From: Gemmata palustris
GTDB lineage: Bacteria; Planctomycetota; Planctomycetia; Gemmatales; Gemmataceae
Reading direction: 5' to 3'
Assembly (NCBI RefSeq): GCF_017939745.1
Contig: NZ_JAGKQQ010000001.1
Location: forward strand, 5,394,001-5,458,000
Length of the DNA: 64,000 nt
Part shown: piece after piece, positions 8,313 to 17,283 of the stretch
Numbering within the stretch: position 1 is the stretch's first letter
Layout: each line of letters opens with the position of its first letter
Translations under genes and position numbers: made by a program
Notes under the pieces: model-generated
Told to the model about the DNA's origin: nothing
What the model saw: the letters and a program-made list of their open reading frames with translations, nothing else
Databases searched by the model: none

Positions 8313-9566
8313 TCACTCGTTCGCCTTACGCCACTTTTCCCACTTCACGAACGCGGCTTTTCGGGCCGCGTCGTCCGGGAAGTAGTGCCGCGTGTACGAG
8401 AAGGAGAGCTTGTCGGCCGACGAGGAGGTGCCAAAGCGGTCAACGAAGCCGTAGTCGCTGAGTCTCTGTTCGGTGAGAAGAATCGAGACGGCCAGCGCGA
8501 GATCGCGGACCTGAACTTCGTAAGTCACGGATTCGAGACCGTCGACCGATGTAGCCGTGCGAACGGTGTACACCGTCAACGTGTCGCTCATCGCCTTGTT
8601 TAACAGTGGAATGTGCTTCCGGGTGCCGAGCGCGGCGAAACTGGTCGCCCCGCGCCCGCGGGAACTGGGGTTGATGGCGGACGTGGTGAGCAGCCGGGCC
8701 GCGAGGCCGCACGCCTGGTCGGTGAGGTCGAGGTTCTGGGCGATGTTCAGGGCCTGAGACATTTCGCGCGATTCGTCCCGCGAATCGAGCCACGCGACCA
8801 CGACCGCCCGGTACACGCGGCCCTTCGGGTCCGCTCCCCGGGCCGCGCGGGTGAACCCCGATTCGGACATCAGCGAGCTAACAGAGCCCCTTCGCAGCAG
8901 CATGTACTGCGACCCCACACAGCTCTCGGCGAATAGCAGCGCGGTGACGTCTTCGAGCGTCGGTTCCCGAGCCTCCCCGTCGGTCCGCACGGATCGCATG
9001 TTGAATAGATCTTGCCGGCGCCACACGACGAGGTCGGCGAGTTCGGTGCGCGAACCGTCCACCGCGAGCAGCAGGCGCCGATTGGCCGCAGTGGAAACGA
9101 GTTCGGTGAACACGCGGCGCGCGGCTGCGTCGAGTTCCCGGTCCGACCACACGCTGAGCCCGAAGAACGCCCATTCGCTCCCGACGACCGCGCGAAACGT
9201 CTTCCATGCGGGCAGGTCGTGTTCGTATTCGCCCTTCGTATCGGCCAGAAACGTGTCGAGTTGCGCCCTAGTGTCCAGCGTGACGGCGTGGGGAAGGAGT
9301 TGCCTGCACCGGAACCGAATTTCTGCGTCGGGATTGGTCGTCGCACCAGCAAATAGCGCCGCGCGGGCGAGCCGGCCGAGGTCCGCGAGTTGCTGTTCGG
9401 CGTCCTCGCGCTCGTCGAAGTCTTCGCTCCCCAACTGGCGCACGAGCGCCCGGGCTTTCACCTGAATCTCGGGCACAACGGCGAGGTCGGCCGGGTTCGG
9501 CGAGGCCGCACCCGCGAACCCGACAGCGAGGAACGCACACGCGAACGCGAGTCCGAAGCAGCGCAT
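8313..9566 (-). CDS. Exported protein of unknown function with HEAT-like N-terminal segment
   Basis: 417 residues with a clear signal peptide (residues 1-21, CFGLAFACAFLAVGFAGAA). Residues 35-75 carry the pattern LGSEDFDEREDAEQQLADLG, which recurs in exported planctomycete proteins and resembles one HEAT-like helical pair. The rest is not recognised. It has many acidic and Arg residues and a C-terminal block AARKAAFVKWEKWRKANE like that closing similar planctomycete proteins. It is probably periplasmic. The gene stands alone on the minus strand, with a good terminator downstream and the aminotransferase gene 98 bases upstream. No catalytic residues can be named. Confidence 0.75.
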   Translation of the reverse strand: MRCFGLAFACAFLAVGFAGAASPNPADLAVVPEIQVKARALVRQLGSEDFDEREDAEQQLADLGRLARAALFAGATTNPDAEIRFRCRQLLPHAVTLDTRAQLDTFLADTKGEYEHDLPAWKTFRAVVGSEWAFFGLSVWSDRELDAAARRVFTELVSTAANRRLLLAVDGSRTELADLVVWRRQDLFNMRSVRTDGEAREPTLEDVTALLFAESCVGSQYMLLRRGSVSSLMSESGFTRAARGADPKGRVYRAVVVAWLDSRDESREMSQALNIAQNLDLTDQACGLAARLLTTSAINPSSRGRGATSFAALGTRKHIPLLNKAMSDTLTVYTVRTATSVDGLESVTYEVQVRDLALAVSILLTEQRLSDYGFVDRFGTSSSADKLSFSYTRHYFPDDAARKAAFVKWEKWRKANE

Positions 9567-9664
9567 GGCTCATCCGTGTGGCAGCAAGGGAGCGACGCCA
9601 TCTTCTCCCATTGTGCGCGGTCGGCGCCGGGGACACAACCGCCAGTGCGCTTGAGTGTGATGCG

Positions 9665-11023
9665 CTAAACGACCGGCAGTGGCCCACCGGCGGATACCGG
9701 CACCGGCGCTTTTGCGGGCTCGATCGTACCGAGGACGCCGTCGAGAATCGTGAGTGCCGTATCCACCTGGGCGGCGGAGATGCACAGCGGCGGGCAGAAG
9801 CGGAGCGCCGTTTCGCCGCACCCGAGGAGGAGCAGCCCGCGCTCGAACGCGGTCTGGATCACCTTCTCGCGCGTGGTACCCGACGGGAGGTCGGCCGCAG
9901 TCATGAGGCCCAGCCCGCGCACGTTGGTTAGACCGGCGTGTTTTTTGGAAAGTTCGCGCAGTCCGGCCCGGAGTTGCTCTCCACGGACGGTCGCGTTCGC
10001 CATGTATTCGCGTTCGAGTAGCTCGATGCTCGCGAGCGCGGCCCGGCAGCTCACGGGGTTCCCGCCGAACGTGCTCGCGTGACTGCCCGGGGGCCAGTCC
10101 ATGACCTCGGCCTTCGCAATGATCGCCCCCAGCGGCATCCCGGACGCGATGCCCTTCGCGGAGCAGATGATGTCCGGTTCCACGCCGTAATGCTCCACCG
10201 CGAACATCTTCCCGGTGCGGCCCATCCCCGATTGCACCTCATCAACCACGAGCAAAATGCCGTGCTTGTCGCACAGCTCACGCAACGCGGGGAGGCACCC
10301 CTGCGGGATGGGGTGGTAGCCGCCTTCGCCCTGGATCGGCTCGACGAAGATCGCCGCGACTTCTTCCGGCGGGCAGGTCCGTTTGAAGATCGTGTCTTCG
10401 ATGTTCGCGATGAGCCGGCACTTGCTGGCACAGGTTCCACCCTCGGGACAGGTGCGCGGGAAATCGACGTGGTGGATGTCCGGCACGAGCGGCGAGAAGC
10501 CGCGTCGGTGAACGAGTTTCGAGCCGGAGAGCGACATCGCCCCGTAAGTGCGGCCGTGGAACGCCCCGAAGAACGCGACCACGCGGTTCCGCTCCGTGTG
10601 CCAGCGGGCGAGCTTCAGCGCGCCCTCAATCGCTTCCGCGCCGCTGTTCGCGAAGAACACTTTTTTGGGGCTGGGGCCGGGGGCGATCTTCGCGAGCTTC
10701 TCGGCGAGGTCGATTTGTGGGCGGTAGTAAAAATCCGTGCCGCTCATGTGGAGCAGTTTCGCGGCCTGGTCCTGAATGGCCGCCACGACCTCCGGGTGAC
10801 AGTGCCCGGTGTTCGTGACCGCGATGCCCGCGGTGAAATCGAGGAACAGGTTGCCGTCCACGTCCCGGATCACCGCCCCGCTCCCCGCGTCGACGAACAG
10901 CGGGTACATCGGCGTGTACGACGGCGACACGTACAACTTGTCGCGCGCGAGCATCTCCGAGCCGTTCGGTCCCGGGAGCGGCGTGCGAATATCGGGCACC
11001 GGAAGGTGGTCGAACTGGAACAT
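9665..11023 (-). CDS. Class III PLP aminotransferase (4-aminobutyrate/acetylornithine-like)
   Basis: 452 residues from ATG 11023; the longer frame to 11146 reads through a repeat. The start PLPGPNGSEMLARDKLYVSPSY matches archaeal-type GABA/ornithine aminotransferases. Family blocks are GNLFLDFTAGIAVTNTGHCH, FFANSGAEAIEGALKLAR, FFGAFHGRTYGAMSLSGS, the DEVQSGMGRTGK block, and the PLP lysine in ICSAKGIASGMPLGA. It moves an amino group from an omega-amino acid to 2-oxoglutarate. Likely substrates are 4-aminobutyrate, lysine or ornithine. A cysteine-rich insert (TCPEGGTCASKC) near residue 210 is unusual. An aldehyde dehydrogenase gene lies 221 bases upstream on the same strand and could oxidise the semialdehyde product. 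Confidence 0.86.
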   Translation of the reverse strand: MFQFDHLPVPDIRTPLPGPNGSEMLARDKLYVSPSYTPMYPLFVDAGSGAVIRDVDGNLFLDFTAGIAVTNTGHCHPEVVAAIQDQAAKLLHMSGTDFYYRPQIDLAEKLAKIAPGPSPKKVFFANSGAEAIEGALKLARWHTERNRVVAFFGAFHGRTYGAMSLSGSKLVHRRGFSPLVPDIHHVDFPRTCPEGGTCASKCRLIANIEDTIFKRTCPPEEVAAIFVEPIQGEGGYHPIPQGCLPALRELCDKHGILLVVDEVQSGMGRTGKMFAVEHYGVEPDIICSAKGIASGMPLGAIIAKAEVMDWPPGSHASTFGGNPVSCRAALASIELLEREYMANATVRGEQLRAGLRELSKKHAGLTNVRGLGLMTAADLPSGTTREKVIQTAFERGLLLLGCGETALRFCPPLCISAAQVDTALTILDGVLGTIEPAKAPVPVSAGGPLPVV

Positions 11024-11061
11024 GGAGAAGTCTCCAGAAAGCCGCACGGAAAAAGACAGAA

Positions 11062-11227
11062 GAGCCGCAGATAACGCGGATGAAGGCACGATCGGACAAA
11101 AACGATTCAGAAGAACTTTGACAGGATAACGGAACGAGTGGACCAATTTCTTTTAATCCCGTTGATTCTGTTAATCCTGCCGAAACGTTATTCTCTGATC
11201 CGCGTTCATCTGCGTTGATCCGCGGCT
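11062..11227. repeat. Dispersed CGCAGAT-type inverted repeat (family F), copy 1
   Basis: GAGCCGCAGATAACGCGGAT near 11062 and the inverted, longer text with GATCCGCGTTCATCTGCG near 11196 flank a less ordered middle. The same style of repeat lies at 50400-50562. It falls between the aldehyde dehydrogenase and aminotransferase genes. Confidence 0.7.
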
Positions 11228-11244
11228 GTACTTCGTTTTCAATT

Positions 11245-12747
11245 TCACGCCGGGCCGCTGTCGATCGCAGTCGTTAGTCCCTGGGCCATCTTGATGTCGG
11301 TGCCGTGGTTCACGGTCCACGCGGTTTTGTGCGTGACGGCTTCGATGAGCGCTGAGGCCGACGGGTGGCCATTGCCGCTCTTTTTCACGCCGCCGAACGG
11401 CAGGTGAACTTCCGCGCCGATCGACGGCAGGTTCACGTAGCCCATGCCGTACTCGCACTCGTCGCGGAAGAACCGCATTCGCCGGTAACTCTCGGTGATG
11501 ACCGCCATCGAGAGGCCGTATTCCGTGTCGTTGTAAATCCGCGCCGCGTCCTCGTCGGTTTTGAACGGGATCAGAGCGACGTGCGGGCCGAACACCTCCT
11601 CGTGCGTGACGCGGAGGTTCGGCCTCGCATCGGTGCGGTACACGAACGGCGCCAGGAAGCACCCGTTCACGCTCTCCGGTTTGTCGGGCGCGAGCAGCAC
11701 CTCTACGCCCTCGGACTTCGCGAGCGCGTTGTAACTCAAGACCTTTTCGACGCCCTTGCGGTTCACGAGCGGCCCCGCAAAGTTCTTCGGGTCGAGCGGG
11801 TCGCCGAAGCGCAGTCGTTTCGCGGTGTCCACGAACGCTTTCGCGTAGCGGTCCATGAGCGACTCGTGGACGATGATGCGGCTCGCGGAGACGCACCGCT
11901 GACCGGTGGTTTTGAACGCGCTGAGGATGCCCGCATTCACGGCCAGATCGAACCGCGCATCGTCACACACGATGACCGCGTTCTTCCCGCCCATTTCGGC
12001 CGCGACGATGCGGTCCGGGAGGGCCGCCGAGAGTTCCTGAATGCGCCGGCCCACCGCGTAGCTGCCCGTGAAGCACACCACGTTCACGTCGGGGTTCTTC
12101 ACGAGCGCTTCGCCGACCGGTCCACTCCCCTGGATCAAGTTCACGGTTCCACCGGGGAACCCGGCTTCCGCGAACAGTTCGACCAGTCGTTGTGCGATCC
12201 CCGGGGTCTCCTCGCTCGGCTTGAACACGCACGTGTTGCCTTCCAGCAAGCTCGGCCCGAGCATCCACAACGGCACCGCGAACGGGAAGTTCCACGGCGT
12301 CACCACCGCAACGACGCCCCACGGTTTCCGGCGCGTGAAGGCATCTTTCTCCGCGATCTCGGATGCCACCACTTCGCCGTACACGCCGGTGCGACCCGAG
12401 CCGAACACCCACTGCACCATGTGCAGCCCTTCGACCACCTCGGCCCGGCACTCGGTGACGTTTTTGCCGCACTCGCGGGCCATCAGCGTGGCCAAGGCGT
12501 CGGTGTCGCGCTTGATGAGTTGCGCCAACCGGTCGAAGCACTCGGCGCGGAGGATGCGCGACGTTCGGCGCCAACCCGGAAAGGAGGCGCGCGCCGCACT
12601 CACCGCGGACGCGACCTCTTCCGGCGTCGCGTGCGGGAACGAGCCGACCACTTCGCTGAGGTTCGCCGGGTTCAGGTCCGCGAAGTCGTCTCGCGGCGCG
12701 AGCCACTCGCCGCCGACGAACAATCGGCCGGAAACGGGACTGGTCAT
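11245..12747 (-). CDS. NAD(P)-dependent aldehyde dehydrogenase
   Basis: 500 residues from ATG 12747, which has AGGGAG 8 bases upstream; an in-frame GTG at 12756 is less well placed. Family blocks are VAVVTPWNFPFAVPLWMLGP, FKPSEETPG, the nucleotide loop FTGSYAVGRRI, the general base Glu in AAEMGGKNAVIV, the catalytic Cys in TTGQRCVSASR, and EEVFGPHVALI. The protein has the usual ALDH length. It oxidises an aldehyde to the acid. With the aminotransferase gene downstream it could complete breakdown of 4-aminobutyrate, lysine or a similar compound through a semialdehyde. The exact substrate is open, so no gene symbol is given. Confidence 0.9.
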   Translation of the reverse strand: MTSPVSGRLFVGGEWLAPRDDFADLNPANLSEVVGSFPHATPEEVASAVSAARASFPGWRRTSRILRAECFDRLAQLIKRDTDALATLMARECGKNVTECRAEVVEGLHMVQWVFGSGRTGVYGEVVASEIAEKDAFTRRKPWGVVAVVTPWNFPFAVPLWMLGPSLLEGNTCVFKPSEETPGIAQRLVELFAEAGFPGGTVNLIQGSGPVGEALVKNPDVNVVCFTGSYAVGRRIQELSAALPDRIVAAEMGGKNAVIVCDDARFDLAVNAGILSAFKTTGQRCVSASRIIVHESLMDRYAKAFVDTAKRLRFGDPLDPKNFAGPLVNRKGVEKVLSYNALAKSEGVEVLLAPDKPESVNGCFLAPFVYRTDARPNLRVTHEEVFGPHVALIPFKTDEDAARIYNDTEYGLSMAVITESYRRMRFFRDECEYGMGYVNLPSIGAEVHLPFGGVKKSGNGHPSASALIEAVTHKTAWTVNHGTDIKMAQGLTTAIDSGPA

Positions 12748-12940
12748 GGCACTCACTCCCTAACGACGTGACGCTGCATTCTACGCCAACCCGGTACGCG
12801 GTTTCCACCCTGTGCTGCGAACGAAAGGGCATTCTTCCTTCGGAGCGAATGATTCGGGCGTTTCTTTAGCCCTCGTGAAGAGTGCCTTTACGTTGGGGCA
12901 GGCGGTGCTCTGTGGAATTGATGCGTTTGGCCTTTGGTTT

Positions 12941-13008
12941 TGTGGCACAGGCCTCTGGCCTGTGGAGGCGCTTACACAGGCCAGAGGCCTGTGCCACGAA
13001 CACAAACC
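12941..13008. repeat. Palindromic intergenic repeat, family A, copy 2
   Basis: TGGCACAGGCCTCTGGCCTG is followed by about 13 bases and then the inverted arm CACAGGCCAGAGGCCTGTGC plus CACGAACACAAA. It occupies the 351-base gap between the aldehyde dehydrogenase gene and the LarA-like gene. Apart from it and the upstream region of the LarA-like gene, I see nothing in that gap. Confidence 0.85.
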
Positions 13009-13098
13009 ACCCGCTTCCAACACAGCAACGGGACGAATGCCCGTGTTCCCGCGCCGCGCGTATAATTCATAAATGCGAGACATCGCTGAGGGGACTTC

Positions 13099-14298
13099 AT
13101 GCCGGAAACGACCGAATTGATCGTTGGTTCTCAATCGTGGACACTAACGGTGCCGGGCGATCGCGCCGTTACCGTTCGACGCGCAGACGTTACCGCGCCC
13201 GCGGGTTCGCCGCAGCAACTCGTTCAGCACGCACTCGAAAAACCGTTTAACTTCGAGCCGCTCCGCCGGGCGCTCACGCCGGACGATCGCGTCGTGATTG
13301 TCATTGATCCGCGATTACCGCACCTGACAGAGATGCTCGCCGAAGTGCTTCGGCACGTTGGCAGTGCGGGCATCGCCCCGGCCGCGATCACGGTCGTTTC
13401 GCCGCCGAACGCGCCGCAAACGTGGATCGATGAGTTGCCGGACGAGTTCGCGGACGTGACGGCCGAGACGCACGACCCGGCCACCGAGCCGAAGCTCATG
13501 TACGTGGCGACCACGAACAGCGGGCGCCGCGTGTACCTGAACCGCTCGGTGGCGGAAGCGGACTTCACCATCGTGCTCGCGGGGCGCCGGTACGACCCGC
13601 ATGTCGGCTACGCGGGCGCGGAAACGGCTCTTTTCCCGGCCCTCTCGAACGAAGAAACGCGGGCCGCGTTCCTGGGCGAATTCACGTCATCCGCGCCGAC
13701 CGGGAACCGCGAAACGGAAGCCGCCGAAGTCGTATGGCTGCTCGGCACACCGTTCTTGATTCAAGTGATTGAGGGAGCGGGCGATACGATTCAGGACGTC
13801 GTTGCGGGGCTGTTTGATAGCGGGGTAGAAGGCATCCGCCGACAGGATGCCCGCTGGCGCGGCGCGATCGAAGAAGAAGTCGATACAGTGATCGCTTCCG
13901 TCAGCGGTGAACCCGGTAACGTGACCTTCTCGGACCTTGCGAAAGCCGCTGCGACCGCGGCCCGCGCGGTGAAGAAGGGCGGGCGTATCGCGCTGCTAAC
14001 AACTGCCGCGCCAGACCTGGGACCGGGGGCCGAACTGCTCCGCAAACTCGACGGCCCGGCCGGGGCGAAAAAGTTCCTCGCCCGGGAGAAGCCCGAGGAT
14101 TGGGCCGCGGCCAGCCTGTGGGTGTACGCGGCCAAATCCGCGAGCTTGTTTCTCGCGAGTGGCTACCCCGACGCGGTGGCAGAGGAACTGTTCGCTACGC
14201 CGATTCGTACCCAATCAGAAGCGCAGCGGCTCATTGACACGGGCGGCACCGTACTCCTCATCCCGGACGCGCACAAAGCGATGATTACGGTGGGGTAA
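13099..14298 (+). CDS. LarA-family (DUF2088) protein lacking the nickel-cofactor residues
   Basis: 399 residues; ATG 13099 has GAGGGGAC just upstream. The fold signature is that of lactate racemase LarA: LTPDDRVVIVIDPRLPH near residue 65, GSAGIAPAAITVVSP, a central DPHVGYAGAETALFPALSN, and a C-terminal strand GGTVLLIPDAHKAMITVG. LarA holds a nickel-pincer nucleotide on a lysine in the sequence SGGRK. Here the matching place reads AGAET, so that lysine is absent. The histidine of the LarA GFHRP motif is also missing (SPPNAP). Normal racemase activity is therefore unlikely. It may bind a ligand or carry out different chemistry. The gene stands alone, convergent with the SDR gene 18 bases on. 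Confidence 0.72.
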   Translation: MPETTELIVGSQSWTLTVPGDRAVTVRRADVTAPAGSPQQLVQHALEKPFNFEPLRRALTPDDRVVIVIDPRLPHLTEMLAEVLRHVGSAGIAPAAITVVSPPNAPQTWIDELPDEFADVTAETHDPATEPKLMYVATTNSGRRVYLNRSVAEADFTIVLAGRRYDPHVGYAGAETALFPALSNEETRAAFLGEFTSSAPTGNRETEAAEVVWLLGTPFLIQVIEGAGDTIQDVVAGLFDSGVEGIRRQDARWRGAIEEEVDTVIASVSGEPGNVTFSDLAKAAATAARAVKKGGRIALLTTAAPDLGPGAELLRKLDGPAGAKKFLAREKPEDWAAASLWVYAAKSASLFLASGYPDAVAEELFATPIRTQSEAQRLIDTGGTVLLIPDAHKAMITVG

Positions 14299-14316
14299 GC
14301 GTGTTCGCTCCGGGGG

Positions 14317-15081
14317 TCAGTACCCGTTCGCGAACACGCTCCGCCCGCCGTCGACCGGCAGGCACGTTCCGGTCACGAAGTCGTTGTCGAGGAAGTGCAG
14401 CACGGCCGCCGCGATGTGAGCCGGGCTGCCCTCGCGCTTCACGAGCGTACCCGCGATCACCTCGTCGCGCTCCGCGGCCCCCACTTCAGGCGGGAGCATG
14501 ACAGGACCGGGGAGTACGGCGTTCACGCGCACGTTCGGGTTGCGCGTGCCTAGTTCCACCGCGAACACCCGCGTGAGACCCGGGATCGCGGCCTTACTGG
14601 GAAAGTACGCGGCGAAATCTTTGTACGGGCGCACGTCGGCCCAATCGCCGACGTTCACGATACACCCACCCGTCGGCTGCTTCACCATTGCCAACCCGAC
14701 GTGCTGACACATCAGAAAAGTGCCGAGCAGGTTCGCGTCGAAGTGTTCGCGGACGTCCGCCGCGGTGACGTCTTCGAGAGCCTTGCGGTTCCAGATCGCG
14801 GCGCAATTCACCAGCGCGTCAATGCGGCCGAACCGGTCGCGTGTCGTGCTCACCAGACGCTTCACGGCGGCTTCGTCGGCGAGGTCGGCTTGAACCAAGA
14901 GCGTCTCGATACCGTATTGCGCTTCGAGCTTCGCAGTAGTTTCCTTCGCTTCGGTTTCGGACGTGCGGTAATGCACCGCAACTGCAAACCCGCGCTGGGC
15001 GAGCGCCTCCGCGACGTGCGAACCGACGCGCCGTTTGCCGCTACCGGTAACAAGTGCGACTTTCCGTTCGCTCACGGTCAC
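14317..15081 (-). CDS. Short-chain dehydrogenase/reductase, pteridine-reductase-like
   Basis: 254 residues. The NAD(P) loop is VALVTGSGKRRVGSHVAEAL, with an Arg-rich TGxxxR form as in pteridine reductases (FolM/PTR1 type), which usually indicates NADPH. Further blocks are ALVNCAAIWN, VNVGDWADV, the catalytic YFPSK (YxxxK) and a C-terminal TGTCLPVDGGRSV. It reduces a carbonyl or pterin-like substrate; which one is not visible. The ATG overlaps the stop of the DUF1802 gene by four bases (ATGA), so the two are translated together. The gene converges with the LarA-like gene. Confidence 0.85.
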   Translation of the reverse strand: MTVSERKVALVTGSGKRRVGSHVAEALAQRGFAVAVHYRTSETEAKETTAKLEAQYGIETLLVQADLADEAAVKRLVSTTRDRFGRIDALVNCAAIWNRKALEDVTAADVREHFDANLLGTFLMCQHVGLAMVKQPTGGCIVNVGDWADVRPYKDFAAYFPSKAAIPGLTRVFAVELGTRNPNVRVNAVLPGPVMLPPEVGAAERDEVIAGTLVKREGSPAHIAAAVLHFLDNDFVTGTCLPVDGGRSVFANGY

Positions 15082-15590
15082 TCCTTCGGAACGGGGGTGG
15101 CGCCTGTTGTGTTAATGGGCGCATCGAGCGTGACCCACGTTTTGCACCCGGCGAATTCCGGGCGCTCGGTCACGACGCGCGATTCGGGAAGTCGGAACAC
15201 GCTAACGTTCAACACGAACAGTCCCGGTGCGCGGTAATGGAACCGCTGTTTCACGACATCCGACGTCCACGCATGTTGCGAATCCAGTGCCAGCGCGTCG
15301 TCGAGGCTCGTGAGGTGCGCGACGGATTCAACGCGCACGAAATGCGTGAAGCGAATCGTACCCATCGGGGACTTTGTTGCTTCCGCGTGTTCGAGTAACG
15401 GTAGGAACTCCGGCTTGATGCCGGCTTTGTGTTCGTGGAAGTGCGTCGGGTACAGCAGGAATTCACTGTGCTCGGGCCGGAACACACCGCCCTCTTCGGC
15501 GATGCCTCCCTTGCGGAGAATGAGCGATTGCCGGCCCGCCGCGAGCGCCTCGCAAATCACGGCCCACTCTTTAAATGCGATCGATAGCAT
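15078..15590 (-). CDS. DUF1802 family protein
   Basis: 170 residues from ATG 15590, where the sequence MLSIAFKEWAVICEALAAGR opens in the way typical of DUF1802 proteins (followed by LILRKGGIAEEGG). The frame stays open to 15785 through an inverted repeat, so the upstream part is discounted. Other conserved blocks are FLLYPTHFHEH and a mid-protein TIRFTHFVRVE. The function of the family is unknown. The gene overlaps the start of the SDR gene by four bases and so is probably in the same operon. Confidence 0.82.
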   Translation of the reverse strand: MLSIAFKEWAVICEALAAGRQSLILRKGGIAEEGGVFRPEHSEFLLYPTHFHEHKAGIKPEFLPLLEHAEATKSPMGTIRFTHFVRVESVAHLTSLDDALALDSQHAWTSDVVKQRFHYRAPGLFVLNVSVFRLPESRVVTERPEFAGCKTWVTLDAPINTTGATPVPKE

Positions 15591-15670
15591 CGTTCTTCTC
15601 CTGGGGCTGCGGACGTCGCGCCTGTTCGGTGGCACCCGCGGTGAGACTCGTTGATTTACTTGAGGCCGCT

Positions 15671-15796
15671 CAATCAGGCTCTTGAGTGTAGTCCGCTCGC
15701 TCCGCGAGCGGGGCTCCCTGAGTCGGTGAGTGTAATGATTCGGCACAGGGGCCAACCGCTCGCGGAGCGAGCGGACTACACTCAAGAGCCTGATTG
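15671..15796. repeat. Perfect 41-bp inverted repeat (family C)
   Basis: Arms at 15671-15711 and 15756-15796 are perfect reverse complements, separated by 44 bases. The inner part of each arm includes TCCGCTCGCTCCGCGAGCGG, which is itself palindromic. It lies between gpsA and the DUF1802 gene, both on the minus strand, and ends 10 bases after the gpsA stop. Confidence 0.85.
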
Positions 15797-15806
15797 CGGT
15801 GGCTGG

Positions 15807-16805
15807 CTATACGCGCTCGTGCTTCGGGCTTCGAGTCATGAGATCCTGGACGGCCGCGAGCGGCGGTTTACCGTTGTGCAGCACTTCGTACACGCCAGTC
15901 ATAATGGGGGCTTCGATTCCGCTCCGCGACGTGCGCTCGAACACGCTCTTGCTCGTGAGTACGCCTTCCACGACTTGCGGACCCGTGAGCACGTCCGCGA
16001 GCGGTTCGCCCCGACCGAGCCGGTAGCCGACGCGCCGGTTCCGCCCGTGCGGACTGAAGCAAGTCGTAATCAGATCGCCGGTCCCCGCGAGGCCGGTGAA
16101 AGTCGAGGGTTCCGCGCCGTGGGCGACACCGAACCGCGTCACCTCGACTAATCCGCGGGTGAGCAGAGCGGCCTTCGCGTTGTCGCCGAAACCCAGTCCA
16201 TCGCACACGCCAGCGGCGATGCCGATCACGTTCTTCAGCGCGCCGGCCAGCTCAACGCCCACCAAGTCGCCGTTCGTGTACACGCGGAACCGGTCGGTGA
16301 CGAACCGGTGTTGCACCCACGACGCGAGCCCCCCGTCGCTCGCCGCGACCACGAGCGACGTGGGCATCCCGCGGGCGACCTCTTCCGCGTGACTCGGGCC
16401 GCTGAGTACCGCGATGTTTTCGGTCTTGAGGGTTTCACTGATGATTTCCGACGGCCGGCGAAAGGTCGCGGTCTCCAGCCCTTTTGTCAGGCTGACGACG
16501 GGCGCATCGGTCGTTCGGAGAGAAGCGAATCGGGCGAGTGTTGCGCGCAAATAGGCTGTGGGGATTGCGCTCACCCAGCAATCGGCGCCGGCCACCGCTT
16601 CGGCCGGATCGCCCGTGATCTGAAGCGAATCGTGCAGTTTTACGCCGGGGAGCAGCCGCGCGTTTTCTCGCGCAACGCTCAGTTGTGCCGCGTTGTCGGA
16701 ATGCGCGCTCCACAACTTAACACGGTGTTCCGCGTTCTGGGCGAGTAGGACCGCGACGGCCGTGCCCCACCCACCGCTACCGAGCACCGCGAATCTGGTC
16801 GGCAT
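15807..16805 (-). CDS. gpsA: Glycerol-3-phosphate dehydrogenase [NAD(P)+]
   Basis: 332 residues from ATG 16805, starting MPTRFAVLGSGGWGTAVAVL, the NAD(P) loop GxGxxGxA. Further blocks are SLTKGLETATFRRPSEII, VLSGPSHAEEVARG, VELAGALKNVIGIAAGVCDG with the catalytic Lys, and FTGLAGTGDLITTC, all characteristic of GpsA. It reduces dihydroxyacetone phosphate to sn-glycerol-3-phosphate for phospholipid synthesis in the cytoplasm. The length is typical. The gene is followed by the 41-bp inverted repeat, which could also act as a terminator-like structure. Confidence 0.95.
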   Translation of the reverse strand: MPTRFAVLGSGGWGTAVAVLLAQNAEHRVKLWSAHSDNAAQLSVARENARLLPGVKLHDSLQITGDPAEAVAGADCWVSAIPTAYLRATLARFASLRTTDAPVVSLTKGLETATFRRPSEIISETLKTENIAVLSGPSHAEEVARGMPTSLVVAASDGGLASWVQHRFVTDRFRVYTNGDLVGVELAGALKNVIGIAAGVCDGLGFGDNAKAALLTRGLVEVTRFGVAHGAEPSTFTGLAGTGDLITTCFSPHGRNRRVGYRLGRGEPLADVLTGPQVVEGVLTSKSVFERTSRSGIEAPIMTGVYEVLHNGKPPLAAVQDLMTRSPKHERV

Positions 16806-17035
16806 GGTACAAATTTCCACCTACGGAGATGGCGCCGATTCGCGCCCTGGTACATCTTATCTAGTCGTGTGCTCGATCTGCCGAGGTTCCCGGCTCAGGT
16901 TGAAGTACGCCTCTTTACTAGCCGATTAACTGGTGTGAGTCGTTCTGTGTTGCCGGCGCGGCGCGTGCGGGTTGGGGATTCCGCACGCGGCCTCGGGGAA
17001 ACCGGTGTCAGAAAGCTCTCGCCAAGGAGGATGAC

Positions 17036-17260
17036 ATGGCCACACGACTGAAACTCTTCACTCCTGCGCCCGAAGAAACCGAACCCAGCACCGAACCGGA
17101 CGTCCGCGTGCGCCTCGGTGACCTGCTCCCGCTCGTGGCAATGGCCCAGCGGATGAACTTCATCTGGTTGAAAGACTTCCTCGACGACGAAGTCGTCGTC
17201 AGCAACGATCTCTACGAAGTGATGCAGGCGTTCCGCAGCAGCCGACCGACATCCGCCTGA
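17036..17260 (+). CDS. Small conserved acidic protein of unknown function
   Basis: 74 residues with a very strong ribosome-binding site (AAGGAGG, 6 bases before ATG 17036) and a strong terminator 24 bases after the stop, so it is a well-supported single-gene unit. The first 25 residues are acidic and Pro-rich. The rest, VRLGDLLPLVAMAQRMNFIW and then DFLDDEVVVSNDLYEVMQAF, looks like a compact helical domain. I recall similar short proteins in planctomycete genomes but know no function. The good initiation and termination signals suggest high expression. Confidence 0.78.
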   Translation: MATRLKLFTPAPEETEPSTEPDVRVRLGDLLPLVAMAQRMNFIWLKDFLDDEVVVSNDLYEVMQAFRSSRPTSA

Positions 17261-17283
17261 TTTGCCAAAAACGATTGAATCGC

